Shown: positions 31,172 to 44,714, numbered from the stretch's first letter. The stretch: 64,000 nt of DNA from Chara braunii (GCA_003427395.1 BFEA01000240.1:196884-260883), one strand, 5' to 3'. Program-made: numbers and translations. Notes: generated by a model from the sequence alone, not told the origin.

Positions 31172-31503
31172 TTTTTTTTTTTTTTTTTTTTAAGGACCCG
31201 GTGCCCAAGGCTGATATTACCAATGTGAAGATTGAGGCCGGGGTCCTCACAGTCTACCCGGAAGTAACCAAATAGAGCATGCTGAGAACAGATCTCAGCT
31301 TTCCTCATATAAGAATGATGATGAAAATATAAGCCAAGAAATCCTGCGCAATTGCTCTGATGACCATTGACCAACAGGAAGGACAGTAAAGTGAGCTAGT
31401 TTAGTGTCTCTTCACCCTTACAGGCGCCAAAAAACCTTGACTATCAAGCACTTTACCAGTTGTTTCCATCGGGCCTGTAACTAATAACCCCTTCTTTACA
31501 ATT

Positions 31504-34500
31504 CTAGGGATGACTATCCAAACCAAGCAGCAGGCACAAGACAATTACTTGGGGGGGGGAAGAAATCAGGAAATTCAGAGAAGGGTCTAAAAGGGATAGA
31601 GGGATCAACAGTAGTCCAATCATTAAAGATAATCCGGTAATTCCTCTTAATTGGTTCCTGAGCATTAGCGTGTCCACCTTCCCAAAGTACTTTCCCCAGC
31701 CTCCCACCCTGGTCACCTCCCAGCCAACTTCTGTTAAATTGATTAATATGGAGTCAGATCTCGCTATGTACTGATAGGAACTGGATTCTTTCCTTAACAT
31801 ATTCCCATTTGATAATTAATTCAGTTTGAATCTGCTGTTTGATGGTTTCAGTGAATTACGGTCCGTCCAAACGTGCACCTTCCATTTCATAAGTACATCT
31901 TCTTGTCCAAATCGCCCATATGATCGTCCTCCTTCCTATTAAGAATATATTGAATGTGAAGTCGTTCACTTGGTCCGGATGCCATGATTCCAATAGGAGG
32001 GCTTTCCAATCCCAATGCCAAGGGTGAGAGGTATCCATTTGGTTCCAGATCCCATCCCACCATCTCCAAAGCCAGATTGACCCGGGGCATCGGAGGAAAA
32101 TATGCTCTATAGTTTCGGGGATGAGCTTGGATGGAAAAACTGATTTACAAAACTTGCACCATAGGAGGGCAATGCCTTTCTGTTCAAGGGAAGACCTATC
32201 AATAATCCAATCATTCGTGGGAAGATATCTAATAACAATTTGTCACTGTAGAGAAGCAATTTTGGCAGGTCTAGTTTTAGAAGTTTGAAACTACTCAATA
32301 CTTCTCAACTCTTCCTTACTAACATTAAGATTCTTATGCCATCTTTCTTCAATGCGATCCTTTAAGTTTAACCTAGGAAGGAGCATCCTGTAGGATGCTT
32401 TGACAATGAGGGTGTGTAATTTCCTAGGATGTGAGTGACCTCGTTTCCCAGAAAGTGACCAACACCAATTAAGAGGGTCAAACGGAAGGTGAGAGATGGG
32501 GGTATCTGATCTAAAAGCAAGCCACTTTTCCTCAATCTTCAGTACGCTAATTCTGAAGAGTTGGTCATATGTACACCATCTAATTTCCTCCTGTTGACCC
32601 CGGTTGAGAATGTCATCATCTTGAATGTGAAAGATTGATAGAATAATTTAATTTGGGTTATGGATTTCAATTATATTACGTACTACGCCTTTTTTGTTAT
32701 GAAAAACAACCCAATCACTTTCAATAAGTTTGGGGCCCTTGCGTAGAATTTTGATCCACTCCAGAGGGATTAGATCACTTATCGAATTAAGAGCATTAGT
32801 CTGATGGTGGCTATATCTTAAATGCTCATGCAGGTCAGTGGCCGAACGCCAATCTCTGCTTTCTTGATTCCATAGATCTCTGACCTGTATAACTCCCCTG
32901 TTAATCCAACTCTTCCAGGGGGCATCCATAAAGTGCAGAACACACCCTTGGCCATCCCTGATAAACGTGTTGTTGAAAAAGGGTTGGTGACAAACTTCTT
33001 CCCATCTTGCCGGGGAAACTTTATTTGGGATGGGCATCTTTCTCCAATTTTCAATTAGTGTGACCCAAAATGGATCCTGCCAAAGATCTCTCCTAATTGC
33101 CTGTCTATCTGAGATCTCCTCTTGATTCTGGTCCCCTTGAGAACCTCTAGGTAAAGACCATGCAAGGTTCTTCAGTCACATCAGGGGATCTATGTGACCA
33201 GAGACCGGAGGAGCTAACCTTTTTATCTGTTCAAGGGCTAGGAAGGACCAAGGAGTATTGAGATTGAATATAAGGTGTTTGATCCACTGGAGAGAGAGAG
33301 TTATAGCTTGGGTATGGGGATCGATGATCCCAAAGCCCTTTTTGCTTTGGGTTGGATAATGGATGACTAAGCAACTCGGCTTATGATATTGGATCTTTCG
33401 TGATCCCCACGCCACAAGAAATACGCTATCTGTCTCTTGAAAAGTTTGAGATTACCTTTGTCCAAAGCCGAGAAAACCGATTTATATCATATAGAAGCCA
33501 ATATGATATTACTAATTACGAAAGTTCTACCAAACAGGGATGTATGTTTATCCTTCCACAAATCAAGTTTCAACTTTGCTTTTTGTAGAATCTCTTCATT
33601 GGTAGAGGTGGGTTTACCTGAGACTGACAGGGAAATACTCCTAGAACTCTGATTGGTTCGTTATGAAAGACCCAATTAATGCAGGGAAGTTCAGGGGGTC
33701 TCACACCTTGATGATGGATCCACCATCCAAGTGTTTTATTCCCCCAATTGACCTTCATATCAGAGAGTTTACATAATTTGTCTATTAATCTTTTGATGGC
33801 TTCTAAATTTTCATGAGAAACATCAACCATAAGAGAGAGGTCATCAGCAAAGAGAGAGCAAACTAAAACTGCTTCCTCAGGAATAGAGGAGACCCGGATG
33901 TGCCTAATGTCTTTATGATGTCTTATGTTAGCTGTTAGGGTTTCCATAATGATCACAAAGAGAAGAGGTGTAATGTGGTCACCTTGCCTTACTGATCGCT
34001 GAAGTGTGATGGGGGGTGCTACATTTCCATTGACCATGACCCTTGTTGTGGCATTTCTGTGCAAGATATTGATCCATCTCCTAAAGTGTGGCCCAAAATT
34101 GAACTTCTCCATACATTTATCTAAGAAAAATGAATCCACATGATCATATGCTTTCTCAAAGTCAATAAAGTTGAATGCAGCGTTGTGCTTAGATTGTCGT
34201 GAGAGTTTGATGATCTCATTAATGAACAAAATATTATCATGGATATTTCTTCATTGGATAAATCCAGTTTGCAAAGGGTGAATAATGTTTGCAATGTACT
34301 TATTCAGGCGAATGATGAGAGCTTTTGAGATCAACCTATAAACCACGGTGAGCAGTGTGATAGGTCGGTAGTTTCTAATGTTATATTTGTCACATTTCTT
34401 ATAAAGTAGAGTCAACACCCCTTGCCCTACTATCTCCCCCATATCACCTGAGGCCTATACTGCCTGATAGAAATTCATGAGGTCTTGGGAAATGAACTCT

Positions 34501-36107
34501 CATAAGGTCTCCCAGAGTTCTTTGGGGAGACCATCAATCCCTGAGGTTTTATCTTCTTCCATTAATAACAGAGCAGTCCATATTTCATCTTTTGTCAGGG
34601 GCAACTCCAATCGTTCTCTCTGATGCGAAGAAAGTGACTTAGTTAGGGGGGTAAGAAACTCTTTTATTTCCTTAGTGCGTTGATCCAAGGGAATGTCTCT
34701 GTTTTTCGAAAAGAAAAAATCATTGAAGAAGTCTCTGACAATTTTAGTACATCCTGCTGTTGACAACTCTAGCGGCCCATTAAAAGAATGAGGATGTGCT
34801 AGAGCCTCTATCACTGTTCTACCCGTGCGGGTTTTGGCCATGGTGAAGAATCTTGCATCAATGGCTCCTTCCATGTGATATTTGTGAATTCCACCACGAA
34901 TCTTCATACCTTGCCATCTATATTCCATGTACTTAAGTAACTGGCCTTCAAGGTTTTGTATTTCCTTAGTAGTTTCTCTTTGCACTTCTGGGTCTCTTTC
35001 CTCATCTTCTGATTGATGCAATTGATTAATACGTTGATATATATTAGTTTCAGTAGCGTGACTTTCCATGACCAATGCTTTCGAGTATTCATTGCATTTA
35101 CGACTGCAAAAAAGTAACCCATTATAAACCCAGAGTACCTCATTTCCTAGAATGGTCTTCTGATTTCTCCAAAATGACCACACGTCCCTGACAAATGATC
35201 TAAAGGAATCAATCTTAAGATGAACTATATTAAGTTTATAGAACCCTCTTCCTTGATCTGGTTTCTTGCCAAAGGATAGGATGGCTATGCACATGGCATG
35301 GTCTAAACCAAGGAGGGAACTACGTGGAAATTTTTTTGCGATCTAGAGTGTACCTTCCAGATCCTCCGAGAGAAGGATAAGATCTATTCGAGAGTTGGTG
35401 GACGATCCGGCTTGATTCCTCCGAAAGCATGTGTAAGTACGCTTAGATGGATTCAACCGCCTATAGGAGTCAAAGAGTTTTAAGTTATAAACAAAGTTGT
35501 CCATCATAATCTCATCAGTCTCCACGTAAGCAAGACATGGATTAGGGATATTCCATTTATCAAGAGATCGATCCAGAGCAGCATTAAAATATCGTGCTAT
35601 TATGACCGGAATCCCTACGAGAAGGATGGGGGGGAGGGAATCAAGGAAGCGTTGACGATCCCCAATATCATTGAGAGCGTATATGCATAAGATGCTGATT
35701 ATCTCAAATTCCAACATAGCCAAGATATATGCCCACCTGCCTCCTTCTTTATCGACATCCCAATATACTGGTTCTAACTTGGATCCCGGGGGGATCCAAA
35801 TAGCGACTCCAGCACTGCCCGGACGGGGGGCATGGGCTCTGAATGTTGTATAAGGCCAAATTTGCTTATGACAATAATTATGTTGATCTGAATCCATGAG
35901 GTGAGCTTCCTGAATACAAATGACGCCCGACCATTCTCTTCCTCCTATGCTTCTCAGTTGGTCAAATAATATGGCATTCCTTTTATGAGACTTAGCCGAT
36001 GCTAGACCATTTACATTCAAGGATCTGATGTCGATGTTCGTATTTCTTCTAAGAATTTTCCAAGTTTTATCCTTGTTATAAAGAACATTAATTACTTTAG
36101 AATCCAC
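31504..36107 (-). pseudogene. LINE3 ORF2: endonuclease and reverse transcriptase, broken
   Basis: The APE-type endonuclease (36107-35343) has IRSLNVNGLA, ICIQEAHL, SRIDLILLSEDL, but the GDFN motif has become ARYFN, losing a catalytic Asp. RT pieces follow in several frames: LPLTKDEIWTALLLMEEDKT, YNIRNYRPITLLTVVYRLI, FNFIDFEKAYDHVD, RQGDHITPLLFVIIME and an intact FADD (33851-33840). The C-terminal region includes IEHIFLRCPGSIWLWRWWD (zf-RVT type) near 32080 and WLGGDQGGRLGKVLWEGG near 31680. The enzyme would nick DNA and prime cDNA synthesis at the nick; this copy needs several repairs to be active. Confidence 0.85.
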
Positions 36108-37182
36108 TCGTTACTATATCGCAAAACAGTGAGATATCGTGTGGATAACAGGACAAAGGATAAGTCAGAGATCTAACCACTGTCCAGTATCAAATAAACC
36201 GTCTGTCATCAATGTCCTATGAGCCAGCATTCTAATTAGCAGAGTGCCAACTTCAGTTTCAGACAAAAAATCGTTAGCTTTTATCTTGAGGAGTTGAAGC
36301 TCACTCAGGGCGTCCTGGCTGAACCATCTGAGATTCATGTTCTTAGTAACATCATATTTTAAAAACACGTCTGCTTCCGCCAATCTTCCCTCTCCCTCTT
36401 TTATTGATAGCAAAACCTTACCTCTTGGTGGGAAGTTTGACTTAGCATAACTTAAAATCTCATTCATAGGGGAAGAGGGAGAGGGAGGGGCTAAAGCAGA
36501 TCCTAGTAATGTTACTTCCCCATAGGCTGTGGACGAAGGTTCAGATAAACTGACCTCCCACATACCTCCTTGATATCTCACTGGTAGGAGTGTCGTTCCC
36601 ATCTTCGTAGGGGATAGTTGTCCTTGTCCTTTGGCCATACGGTGTTTTAGTCTTTGTCTCTTACTTGTGAGTTCCAACTCCAAATCCAGAAGAGGGGTTT
36701 GGGGGGAGAGCGAGACTTGAGAACTAACTATGACCTCATGGTCCCCATCAATGACCACGCCAGATTGAGTTTGAGGGGGATCCTTGGGACGATCAATCAA
36801 TACTGCTTTGGACGGCTGATCAGTGGACAAGAATTCTGGGAACCTACAGAGACAATGGCCTCACGACACTGGGTGGGAGTCAACTTGTTAGCAAGGGGCA
36901 AGGGAGGCACATGACTCTCCTGCACTTCCAACGATTCGGGGTCCCACTCAATGAGTCCCTGACTATGCTTCTTTGCGAAGAGGGATGTTTCTTTTGAGAG
37001 ATGTGCGGAAATATTTTCTCCCCCGTGAGTACTGATATGACTTCCATGAAAACTTGGCCTTCACCTTCCTAATGAGGTGGCTGAGAAGGTGAAATGAGAC
37101 CCGAGTCCCTAAAGAGGTACCCTTTTGAAAGCCATTAGGGCCACCAGGACCGTTACCCAGTTGCCCATTAGGTACTTCGTCA

Positions 37183-37297
37183 AAGTCTATGTAAATTTCC
37201 GTAGGGGACGCTGGGCCCAGTTCCCAGCACGTGCTGCTTCCCACGAATAAATTGGAGCCTTGTTTCCCCCCCCCCCCAAAAAAAAAAAGAAAAAAAA
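37183..37297 (+). mobile_element. SINE-like copy S2 inside LINE3 ORF1, with 13-bp TSD
   Basis: AGGTACTTCGTCA occurs at 37170-37182 and again at 37298-37310, flanking 115 bases that contain the SINE head (GACGCTGGGCCCAGTTCCC from 37206) and a poly-A end. In LINE3 translation the duplication shows as repeated DEVP. This is a short form lacking the 3' hairpin, with a C-run before the A tail. Confidence 0.85.
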
Positions 37298-38289
37298 AGG
37301 TACTTCGTCATCCCTTACCTCTGTTTGACTCAGCATGAATCCATCATTGAATCGATTGGAGATTATGTAGAGAAGCTTAGAACTGATATCCTCCCAGGAG
37401 ACCCCCCTTGGGGGGCCTTGCATTAGGAAGGATTCCAAACTCTTTCCACTTTTCAATACTGGGATGAGTTCTTGCAAGAAGAGGGGCCAGTTATCAAGGG
37501 GTATACCAGGGTGCTGACTTTTGAGATTAAAGAGGAGCCAATTTGCTATTTGCAGAATAACATGTTAGATTATGGAGGGTTCGGGAACATCCTCATTGTT
37601 GGATTTCATGACTATTTCAACAGAAGAGGGAGGGAGAAAGGGATCAATTGCCTCAATTTTCATTGGTTCTGTACCAAACGCATCCTTGAGGGGATCAATA
37701 TCCATCGGGGAAGCATCTAAGACCTCAAGAGTTTTGTCACTGACTGAGGACTCTGTCGAATCTAACGAAGGGGGAGTATTAATAGTACTTTCCCTTCCTG
37801 CTTGGCTCTTTGCAGACTGAGTTGGAGGAGGAGGAAGGATTTTCTGTTTGGCTGAACCTTTCTTCTTGACTTCCTTCCATTCCTGACCCCCTCCTGTCCC
37901 ATTTCTTGGCAAGTAATCTGCAGGTTTTGGACCAGGATACCTGTCCAAAGTGGCTGCCCGGGAGGAAGGAGGACCCTTATACTTTTATTTGTCCGTCCTT
38001 CCCCCAGCCAGTGTACCCCCTGATCCCAACTGAGAACCCGTTGGATCCGCCACCTCCACACCTCCCTGATTCTCACCCTGCCCCTTTCTCATTGGGATGC
38101 CTGGTTGTGGATGTGGGGACTGGGATTGGGAAGGCAGCCAGTCAGGTGGAGGTTGGGGGGGCTTATAGGATTCATTCCTACCTTCCCAGACTCATGTCAT
38201 TTGATGGCCTGCAGCATTCAAGTCTTCCCAATATACCCAGCATTCAAAGCCGAGAGAAGGTTAACCGACCCCCCATTTTTCAGGTCAAT

Positions 38290-38640
38290 TTATAAGAAAA
38301 CCATAAGGCCATTTCAAGCAAACTCCACACCAATGTATAAAGTGCACTTCTTACTAACATATTTAAAAAAAAAAAAAAAAAAAAAAACCCACATAAAACA
38401 GCAACCCAAAAGTGCATTTTCAGGCAATTTTGGCATGAAACACGTCATCCAAATTTCAGGATTTTCCGGCCTCCTAACAGCACAAATTCTAATAACCCAA
38501 ATAATACCAAATTTGGCAAACGGCGACCTTAAACCAAAACAAAAACAGGCAAAAAAACAAAAAACCAAAAAACCAAAAATTTGACCCCAAAACCCTAATT
38601 TCAGTTTTGGTCCCATTAGTCAAAAGCTGAAAATGGAGGT
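38290..38640. mobile_element. A-rich insertion in LINE3 ORF1
   Basis: Unrelated A-rich sequence with a 22-base A run (38366-38387) replaces the zinc-knuckle part of LINE3 ORF1. It has no ORF and no SINE head. It may be a retroposed transcript or another short retroelement; boundaries are approximate. Confidence 0.4.
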
Positions 38641-39990
38641 CCCCGTTAACCATTTGTGAAGGAATGATATCATTCACAGAGAACACCTGTTCTTTCGGTA
38701 AGTCCAGGGCAAGCATCAGATAATCGTCTTTTTTGGCCACATAGGATGAAAGGGGGTCATAAAATCTACAATTTTATATTGTTGGCCAAAATCATAGATG
38801 AATGCCGTCTGGATTTCAATCAGAATATGCCTAAATTCTACCCAATAATAATCCTTCATCAGCTGTTCTCTTTTCTCCCCTGGACCAACATTTTTTGGAG
38901 TCCAATGGTAGACTCGAACTTCCGAACGGTCCCAATATAATTTTTTTCATGCATCCATTCTGATTTTATCCTTGTCGAAGAGAGACAACATAGTAAAGAC
39001 GGTAGGAGTGATAGGATGAATCTGAAAAAAAAAATTCACACCTTCGGGACCATCTCTTAAAGACTCGAATCTTTTGCAAATGAATTTGATTTTGTCATTA
39101 ACTGATCTATTTGCTGCCTCATTATAGGAGATCCAGTTTGTTGCATGTTTAGTGTACACGGCGTCTCGTTGAGGCAACTGGGACGAAGGCTAGGATTTCA
39201 TCAGGGTCTTAGTCCCCCCTTGATCAATCACCAGTTGCTCAGAGGGAAGAAGAAATAAGGACGAGAAATAAGCACGAGCCGACGAAAGATTCTTGAGGGG
39301 AACCTTTAATTCCTCATGAGCGGATCTCGATGTTCTTATCGCTGGACGTTGGATTGAAAGGGATTTGTCTTGCAGTGAATCCCTGACTTTTTGAGCCCTA
39401 GAGGGCTGATTCCCTTGCTGGGATTGTTGGGGTAGGGGGGGTTTAGTCCGTGAAGAGGAGGAGAGAGGGGAAAGAGAGGGGGTAATCTTGTCCTGGGTTT
39501 TTTCCTCTTGTCTTTCCTCCTCAGTAAGTATATCCTCGTCGTTAATAGTTCCCCTTTCAGTCATCAAGAGATTGTTTCTAGTGAATGGCAATGGTTGCTC
39601 CTGAAATGTAGCAGAGGCGAGGGGAAAATCGACAGAATCTGCTGAACCGAGAGGAGCAATCAATTGCTGCTGACAAGCGACAGCAGAAGCGAAGGATGAT
39701 TGCATGAGTTTCCTCGATTCCGACTGAAAACCAGGCTGTTGTAGCAAGGGTTGCGTTAGGATGGACACATCTGAGTTCCTTCCTGGATTATTTTCTGTGG
39801 CGAGGTTTGAAGGATTTATTCTTGGTTTGATGTACGGTTTAGGGCCAATGTGCCTCAGTAACGCATGCCTAATTGCTCCCTGATAAAACAGCAAGGACTC
39901 CGACCCCTTTGCGCGTCTATAGTTCATTTTCATGATGAAGAGTTTAAAAAAGGTAGTAGGGGGGGATACTCAACCGGAGGATCGATGCAA

Positions 39991-41150
39991 TAAACAACCC
40001 AAAGAGTAAATAAATAAATAATTAAAATAATTAAAAATAATTAAAATAATTGAGACAAAGATTATGAGATATTTTCTTGTTATCTAATCTTTCCCCTTTT
40101 TTATCCCTTTTATTTTTCTATATTACCGATGACGAGTAGAACTTGATCAATTATTCTTAATGAAGTTGGTTTGGGATCCTAAGGGACAAGAGAGATATGG
40201 GTGGCAGGGAGGCAGGGAAGTAATTAGGAAGGGTCACACCTAGTGCTCCTGTGATGACAGATAAGTACATGTAGCTTTCTCCTTCGTACTTGAAATCTTT
40301 CGTTCATGAAACACTTAATACCACACTTTCTTCAATTGCTCTTCCCGTGGCTTTCAGAACTCCCTAGTCCTACACTCTTATATGATGACGTCTTCTCAAG
40401 AACGCTTCTCCTCTCCGTAAATCATTCCCATCAACATCTTCCTACCCTGTGCATGTAGCTTTCCTTACGTACTTGAACTCGTATCACTGTGTCATAGATG
40501 TTTCGTCCTCGTGATGAGTACTACCCTGACTTTAACACTACACCCTGTCCTCTACGGGAAGAGTGATTCAATGCGGAGAGAATCAATCTGAATACTGACA
40601 GATTTCTCACTCTCCAATCTCTTATCACTTTCTTCTTCGCGCATGAATCACTTCTTCGTACATGAGGCACTCTTCCATGCATGATTCGTTACTATGTACG
40701 TCAAACGTTCTTCTTCATATTTGAAATGCTTTCCCCATAAAACCTATTCCTCCGTGTGTGACTTTCTCACTCCTTACGTGGAACACTCCTCTATGCTCAC
40801 ATATCACATCCCATATCACATTCGTTCACATTCATTTATGAAGCACTCACGTCTATGCTGGAGTTGAACCACTCTTCTTCGTTTGCGGGTACTTCCTAAA
40901 AAGGTAAGCTTGGTTAGTTCTGACGAATCCAAGTCTAAGAAGACTAATCTATCTCAATTCTTGTATTTGAATCGTCGTTCCAATCAGGCTTGTACATTAA
41001 GCGCACTCATTAGTGCACAAATTGCTCTTGCTTTCTTCATATTAAAAATTCTCTCCTTCGTGCATGAAGCATATTCCTCTGTTCGTGATTATCTCACCTC
41101 ATACGTGGAGCGCTCCTCTATCTCACCTCCGTTCTTAACGTGTTGTCCTC
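39991..41150. repeat. Low-complexity flank upstream of LINE3
   Basis: The AT-rich leader (40010-40120) resembles 21310-21380 upstream of LINE2 and probably belongs to the LINE 5' UTR. From 40220 to 41150 there is a loose repetition of ~30-base phrases such as TTCGTACATGAGGCACTCTT and TTACGTGGAACACTCCTC. No gene is seen. Confidence 0.4.
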
Positions 41151-41930
41151 TATGAGCAGCGCTTACACTCAGTGCCAAGCAACACCGACGTAGCTCCCCT
41201 CAATGCCGCAAACGAACAGCGCCTACGTGACTTTCATCTGCCAATCGTGAGGAGCACCAACAACGCTCGACGACAATCCTCAGCATTACACGACTTGCTG
41301 ATGGAATAGGAACCAACATTCTACTTATCGCCGGATGAAGAGGAACGTTTACGATCAACGCTTAACAGCGTCGATGTGACTCCCTTAAATTTCGCCTACT
41401 CATCGCCACACAACGCTGACGTGGCCCCCTATAATGTCACACACGAACAACGCCAACGTGGCTCCCATCTGCCAATCGTGATGAGCAGCAGCAACACACA
41501 ACGATGATCCTCAACATTTCACATCTGGCTGATGGAATCGGAACTAAACTTTTACTGATCGCCCGATGCTTCTACTGATCGCCTGATGATGAGGAACGCT
41601 TACGATCAACGACAAACAACGCCGACGTGGCTCCCTTCAATGTCACCACTCAACGCCAAGCAACGTCGATGTGTCTCCCCTCAATGTCGCCCACGAATAG
41701 CGCCAACGTGGCTCCCATCTGCCAATCATGATGAACAGCAACCGCAAACGACGATGATCCTCAACATTTCACAACTTGCTGATGGAAGAGAAACTAAACT
41801 TTTGATGATCACCCGATGGAGAGCAGCGCTTATGCTCAACAGCAAGCAGCGCCGACGTGGCTCTCCTCAATGTCACACATGATCAGCGTCATCGTGGTTT
41901 CCATCTGCCAATGTGATAAGCAACCGCAGC
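41150..41930 (+). repeat. ~230-250 bp tandem array
   Basis: Three to four diverged units share AGGAACGCTTACGATCAACG (near 41332, 41585 and 41813), then CGCCGACGTGGCTCCC, ATCTGCCAATCGTGATGAGC and GATCCTCAACATTTCAC. Spacing between units varies from about 180 to 250 bases. Nothing in it is convincingly coding. Confidence 0.7.
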
Positions 41931-43470
41931 GCTACCTCGCTCTACTTGGACACCACATCTCATTACGAGTGTGCTGACGAGTCCAAGTCTAATCAATCTC
42001 ACCTCCGTTCTTAAAGAGATGTTCTCTCTGTACTTTAGACGCTGCTCTCTCTCCTCTGGATTCAGAGTATGCTTGAATATGATTTAACGATAGTGAGGGG
42101 TTGCCTGGTTGGAAGTCTTTCTAAGTCCGTCCTGAAATTTTGTACGTTTTGGTCATATGGTTTTTCCTTAGAGGTGATCTTATTCACTAGACCTATGAAT
42201 GGTGTATACTCTTGATTGATCCCGTACTGTTGCAGTGATTAAATTCGTTGCGATTGATATTCCAAATTTTGTTTTCTTTGAATTTCTTGTTTGAACTTTT
42301 TCATAATGATTTTCATAAATTTGATTATAATATCAAGGTCCTAATTCCTAATCGTGGTTCAAACTCGTTCCACACTTCGTTTGCATGTCTCATTAAAATT
42401 TCTTATACTTGACTTTCTCAAATTTGAAATCTCGTGATCTGTTCCAAACTTCATTCGCATGTCTCATTCAAAATTCTTAAAAATTCTTACACTCGACTTT
42501 CTTAAATTTGAAATCCCTTATTATATATAATAATGAGTTCAATATTGGACATCTCAGCTATATTTCTTAAATCTTGTTTGTATATTTTAATTTTCAAAAA
42601 ATATTTCAGATAGATTTCCTAATTTTGTTTCTAATTTTCAATTCGAAAAGTATGCTTCTGAAGAATCCGAAGTATTTTTTTATTTGAGAAAATATACGTC
42701 TACAAATCTCAATTTTCTAGTCTTGATTACTGTCGTGGTTAATTCTGATTGTTTTTTTTCGGTAACTGTGTTTCAAAGCTTGCCTGGGTATTTGTATGGT
42801 ATACTTGTCTTGCTTTGTGAATTTGTGGGGTTCTCCTTTAAGGTTGGAGCTCCTCCCCGTGAGGGTTTCACAAGGTGGGAGGTGTTACCCTTGGAGGGGG
42901 GAGGCGGTATCGAGGGATTGTCTTTTTCTGGGCCAAGCTGATTTAGGGTCAGATCAACACTGACGGTTGGGGAGAGAAGGCAAGGGGGTGAAGTTGCATA
43001 TAGTAGAGTGTGAGGATGAGAGGGTTGTCTTGCTTGGAGGGGGTGGGGCAGAAGGAAAGCAGGAACTTTAGCTTGTGAGGTATGCCCTAGGGAGAATTGT
43101 ATGTCCTTTAGGGGGTTGAAGTGTTCGTTTATAGGCTGTTCCGAACTGGGGCCGAGAGGAGAGGGGGTACCTCCTGGTGGGGGCAGTGTAGGAACAGGGG
43201 GGTTGCTTTTTTTAGGGAAGGAGTAACTTCGATGGTCACACAGTAAGCTTATTATGTATTGTGGAGTCCCGGGGAAATGTCAGAACCGGCATCTGAAGAG
43301 AGGATATTTTTTCCCCTCTTGTCCTCCTTTTGGATGTAGGTGAAGTTTCCTAACTTTTTTCTAGGTTGGTATCTGATTTTCTTGAGTTTTCAAAATTTTC
43401 TTAAAAACTATTAAGAAGTTATTCGACAAGCAAGGAAAGGTTGGTTTTAGCAGAGTGGTGCTTGGGCAAA
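41931..43470. other. AT-rich then G-rich sequence, no gene
   Basis: 41931-42750 is AT-rich with repeated phrases (CTTAAATTTGAAATCTC, CACTTCGTTTGCATGTCTC). 42840-43220 is rich in GGGG runs. Neither holds a supportable ORF. Confidence 0.4.
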
Positions 43471-43479
43471 TGACGGATT

Positions 43480-44573
43480 GGTGTTTAGGGTGGTAGGTCT
43501 ATTAGAAGGGCGGGGTGAGGCGACAATGGCCGGTGCTGGAGCAGTTGCTCTATAACCAAGGGGAGCTCGAAACTATTGAAGTTATATCGAGGGTGGAAGG
43601 CATAACCACCTTGGTCAACGTAGCTGATGCCGGGGCAATAACCCTGTAACTTTGGGGGTTGTGCAGCTAAGGAAGCTGTCGAGGGAGGAAAACACTTCCT
43701 GTCTGTCAGAACTAGTTCGGTCGGTACTGGGGCATTTGGTGACATTGGTGTTGTCTTGGAACCCTAGCAAAGGGGGTATGAGATCTAGCGAGTTCTGGTA
43801 CGAGGACTGAATGTTTGGGCAGTAGTCTTTCCTGTGCGGTGCGGGGAAGGAGGTAGATCATGGTCGAATTTCGCTTTCTTGGTTTTTAGGTTGATCTCAT
43901 GTATATTCTTAGTTTAGCAGCTTTAACTCTAAAAAAAAAAAAAAAAAGACTAAGATCTGCCTATGATTAGGGAGATTGTGGATAGATTGTCAGGGGGGAA
44001 GGAGAAGGCTAGAACTGGAAGATGGGAGGAAGCAAGGGGGGTTCAACATGGGAAAGGACATTTGTCTAAGTAAGTAGGTCAGAAGGACAAAGTTGGGACG
44101 ACGCAAGCCGGTTGTGGAGCTTTTGCTCTGTAACCTGGGACCCTGGGGGAGCAAGAGGTCTGTGGAGTTATAACTAGGGAGGAAGGCATAACCAGTTTGT
44201 TCGACGTAGTTGATGCCGTTTTTTTTTTTTTTTTGTAACTTAGGGGCGTGTGACTATTCGAGAGTGTCGAGGGAGGAAGACACTCTTTGCAGTCTGAACA
44301 AGACTGGTCGGTACTGGGGAAGTTTGTGTTGCTCTGTAACCCTAGCATAGGGGGGTATGAGATCAGCTGAGTTCTGGTACGAGAACTAAACGCTTGGACT
44401 TAACGTTTTTTTGCTTGTTGAAGGGGAGGTGTAAACAGTAGGAGGTTCTAGCTAGGATTTTCTGTTTCCAGGTTTGGACTGTGGTTGACGTTTTTTCGCT
44501 TGTTGAATGGGAGGTGTAAATAGTAGGAGGTTCTAGCTAGGATCTTCTGTTTCCAGGTTTGGACTGTGGTTGG
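43480..44573 (+). repeat. ~590-bp direct repeat plus 85-bp duplication
   Basis: A block at about 43500-43810 is repeated at about 44090-44400, sharing GGAAGGCATAACCA, GGTCGGTACTGGGG and GTATGAGATC. The repeated-to-repeat distance is about 590 bases. Immediately after, an 85-bp unit starting ACGTTTTTT(C/T)GCTTGTTGAA is present twice (44403 and 44488). No gene is seen. Confidence 0.7.
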
Positions 44574-44714
44574 GTAGATCGTAGGCAGTTTTTTCTGAGA
44601 ACTGCAGTTGTTCTTAAAGTTGTTTTCATAGATTTTCGCAGGTTTGGTAATCGACTGATTGTTTTCTTAAAAAGAAAAGAAAGCAAATATCCCTAGTTTA
44701 TAATGGGAGTCTGC

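Larger units (their letters stand above)
36165..39933 (-). pseudogene. LINE3 ORF1, broken by two insertions
   Basis: The N-terminal part (39933-39190) starts MKMNYRRAKGSESLLFYQGA and carries Ser/Gln-rich linkers. It continues in other frames with IHPITPTVFTMLSLFDKDK, RSEVRVYHWTPKNVGPGEKR and DDYLMLALDLPKEQVFSVND. At about 38640 the homology stops just before the expected zinc knuckle, where A-rich foreign sequence (38290-38640) is inserted. The linker region (37948-37565) and C-terminal region (36830-36165, LSIKEGEGRLAEADVFLKYDV) follow. A SINE is inserted at 37183-37297. Confidence 0.75.
31172..39990 (-). mobile_element. LINE3: nearly complete family A L1-type retrotransposon
   Basis: On the minus strand the order is 5' leader (AT-rich, from at least 39990 and similar to the LINE2 leader), ORF1 (39933-36165), ORF2 (36107-31504), a 3' UTR and a poly-A tail seen as 20 T at 31172-31191. 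Total length is about 8.8 kb. Both ORFs contain frameshifts and stops, and two later insertions lie in ORF1. Target duplications of the LINE itself were not found. Confidence 0.85.
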
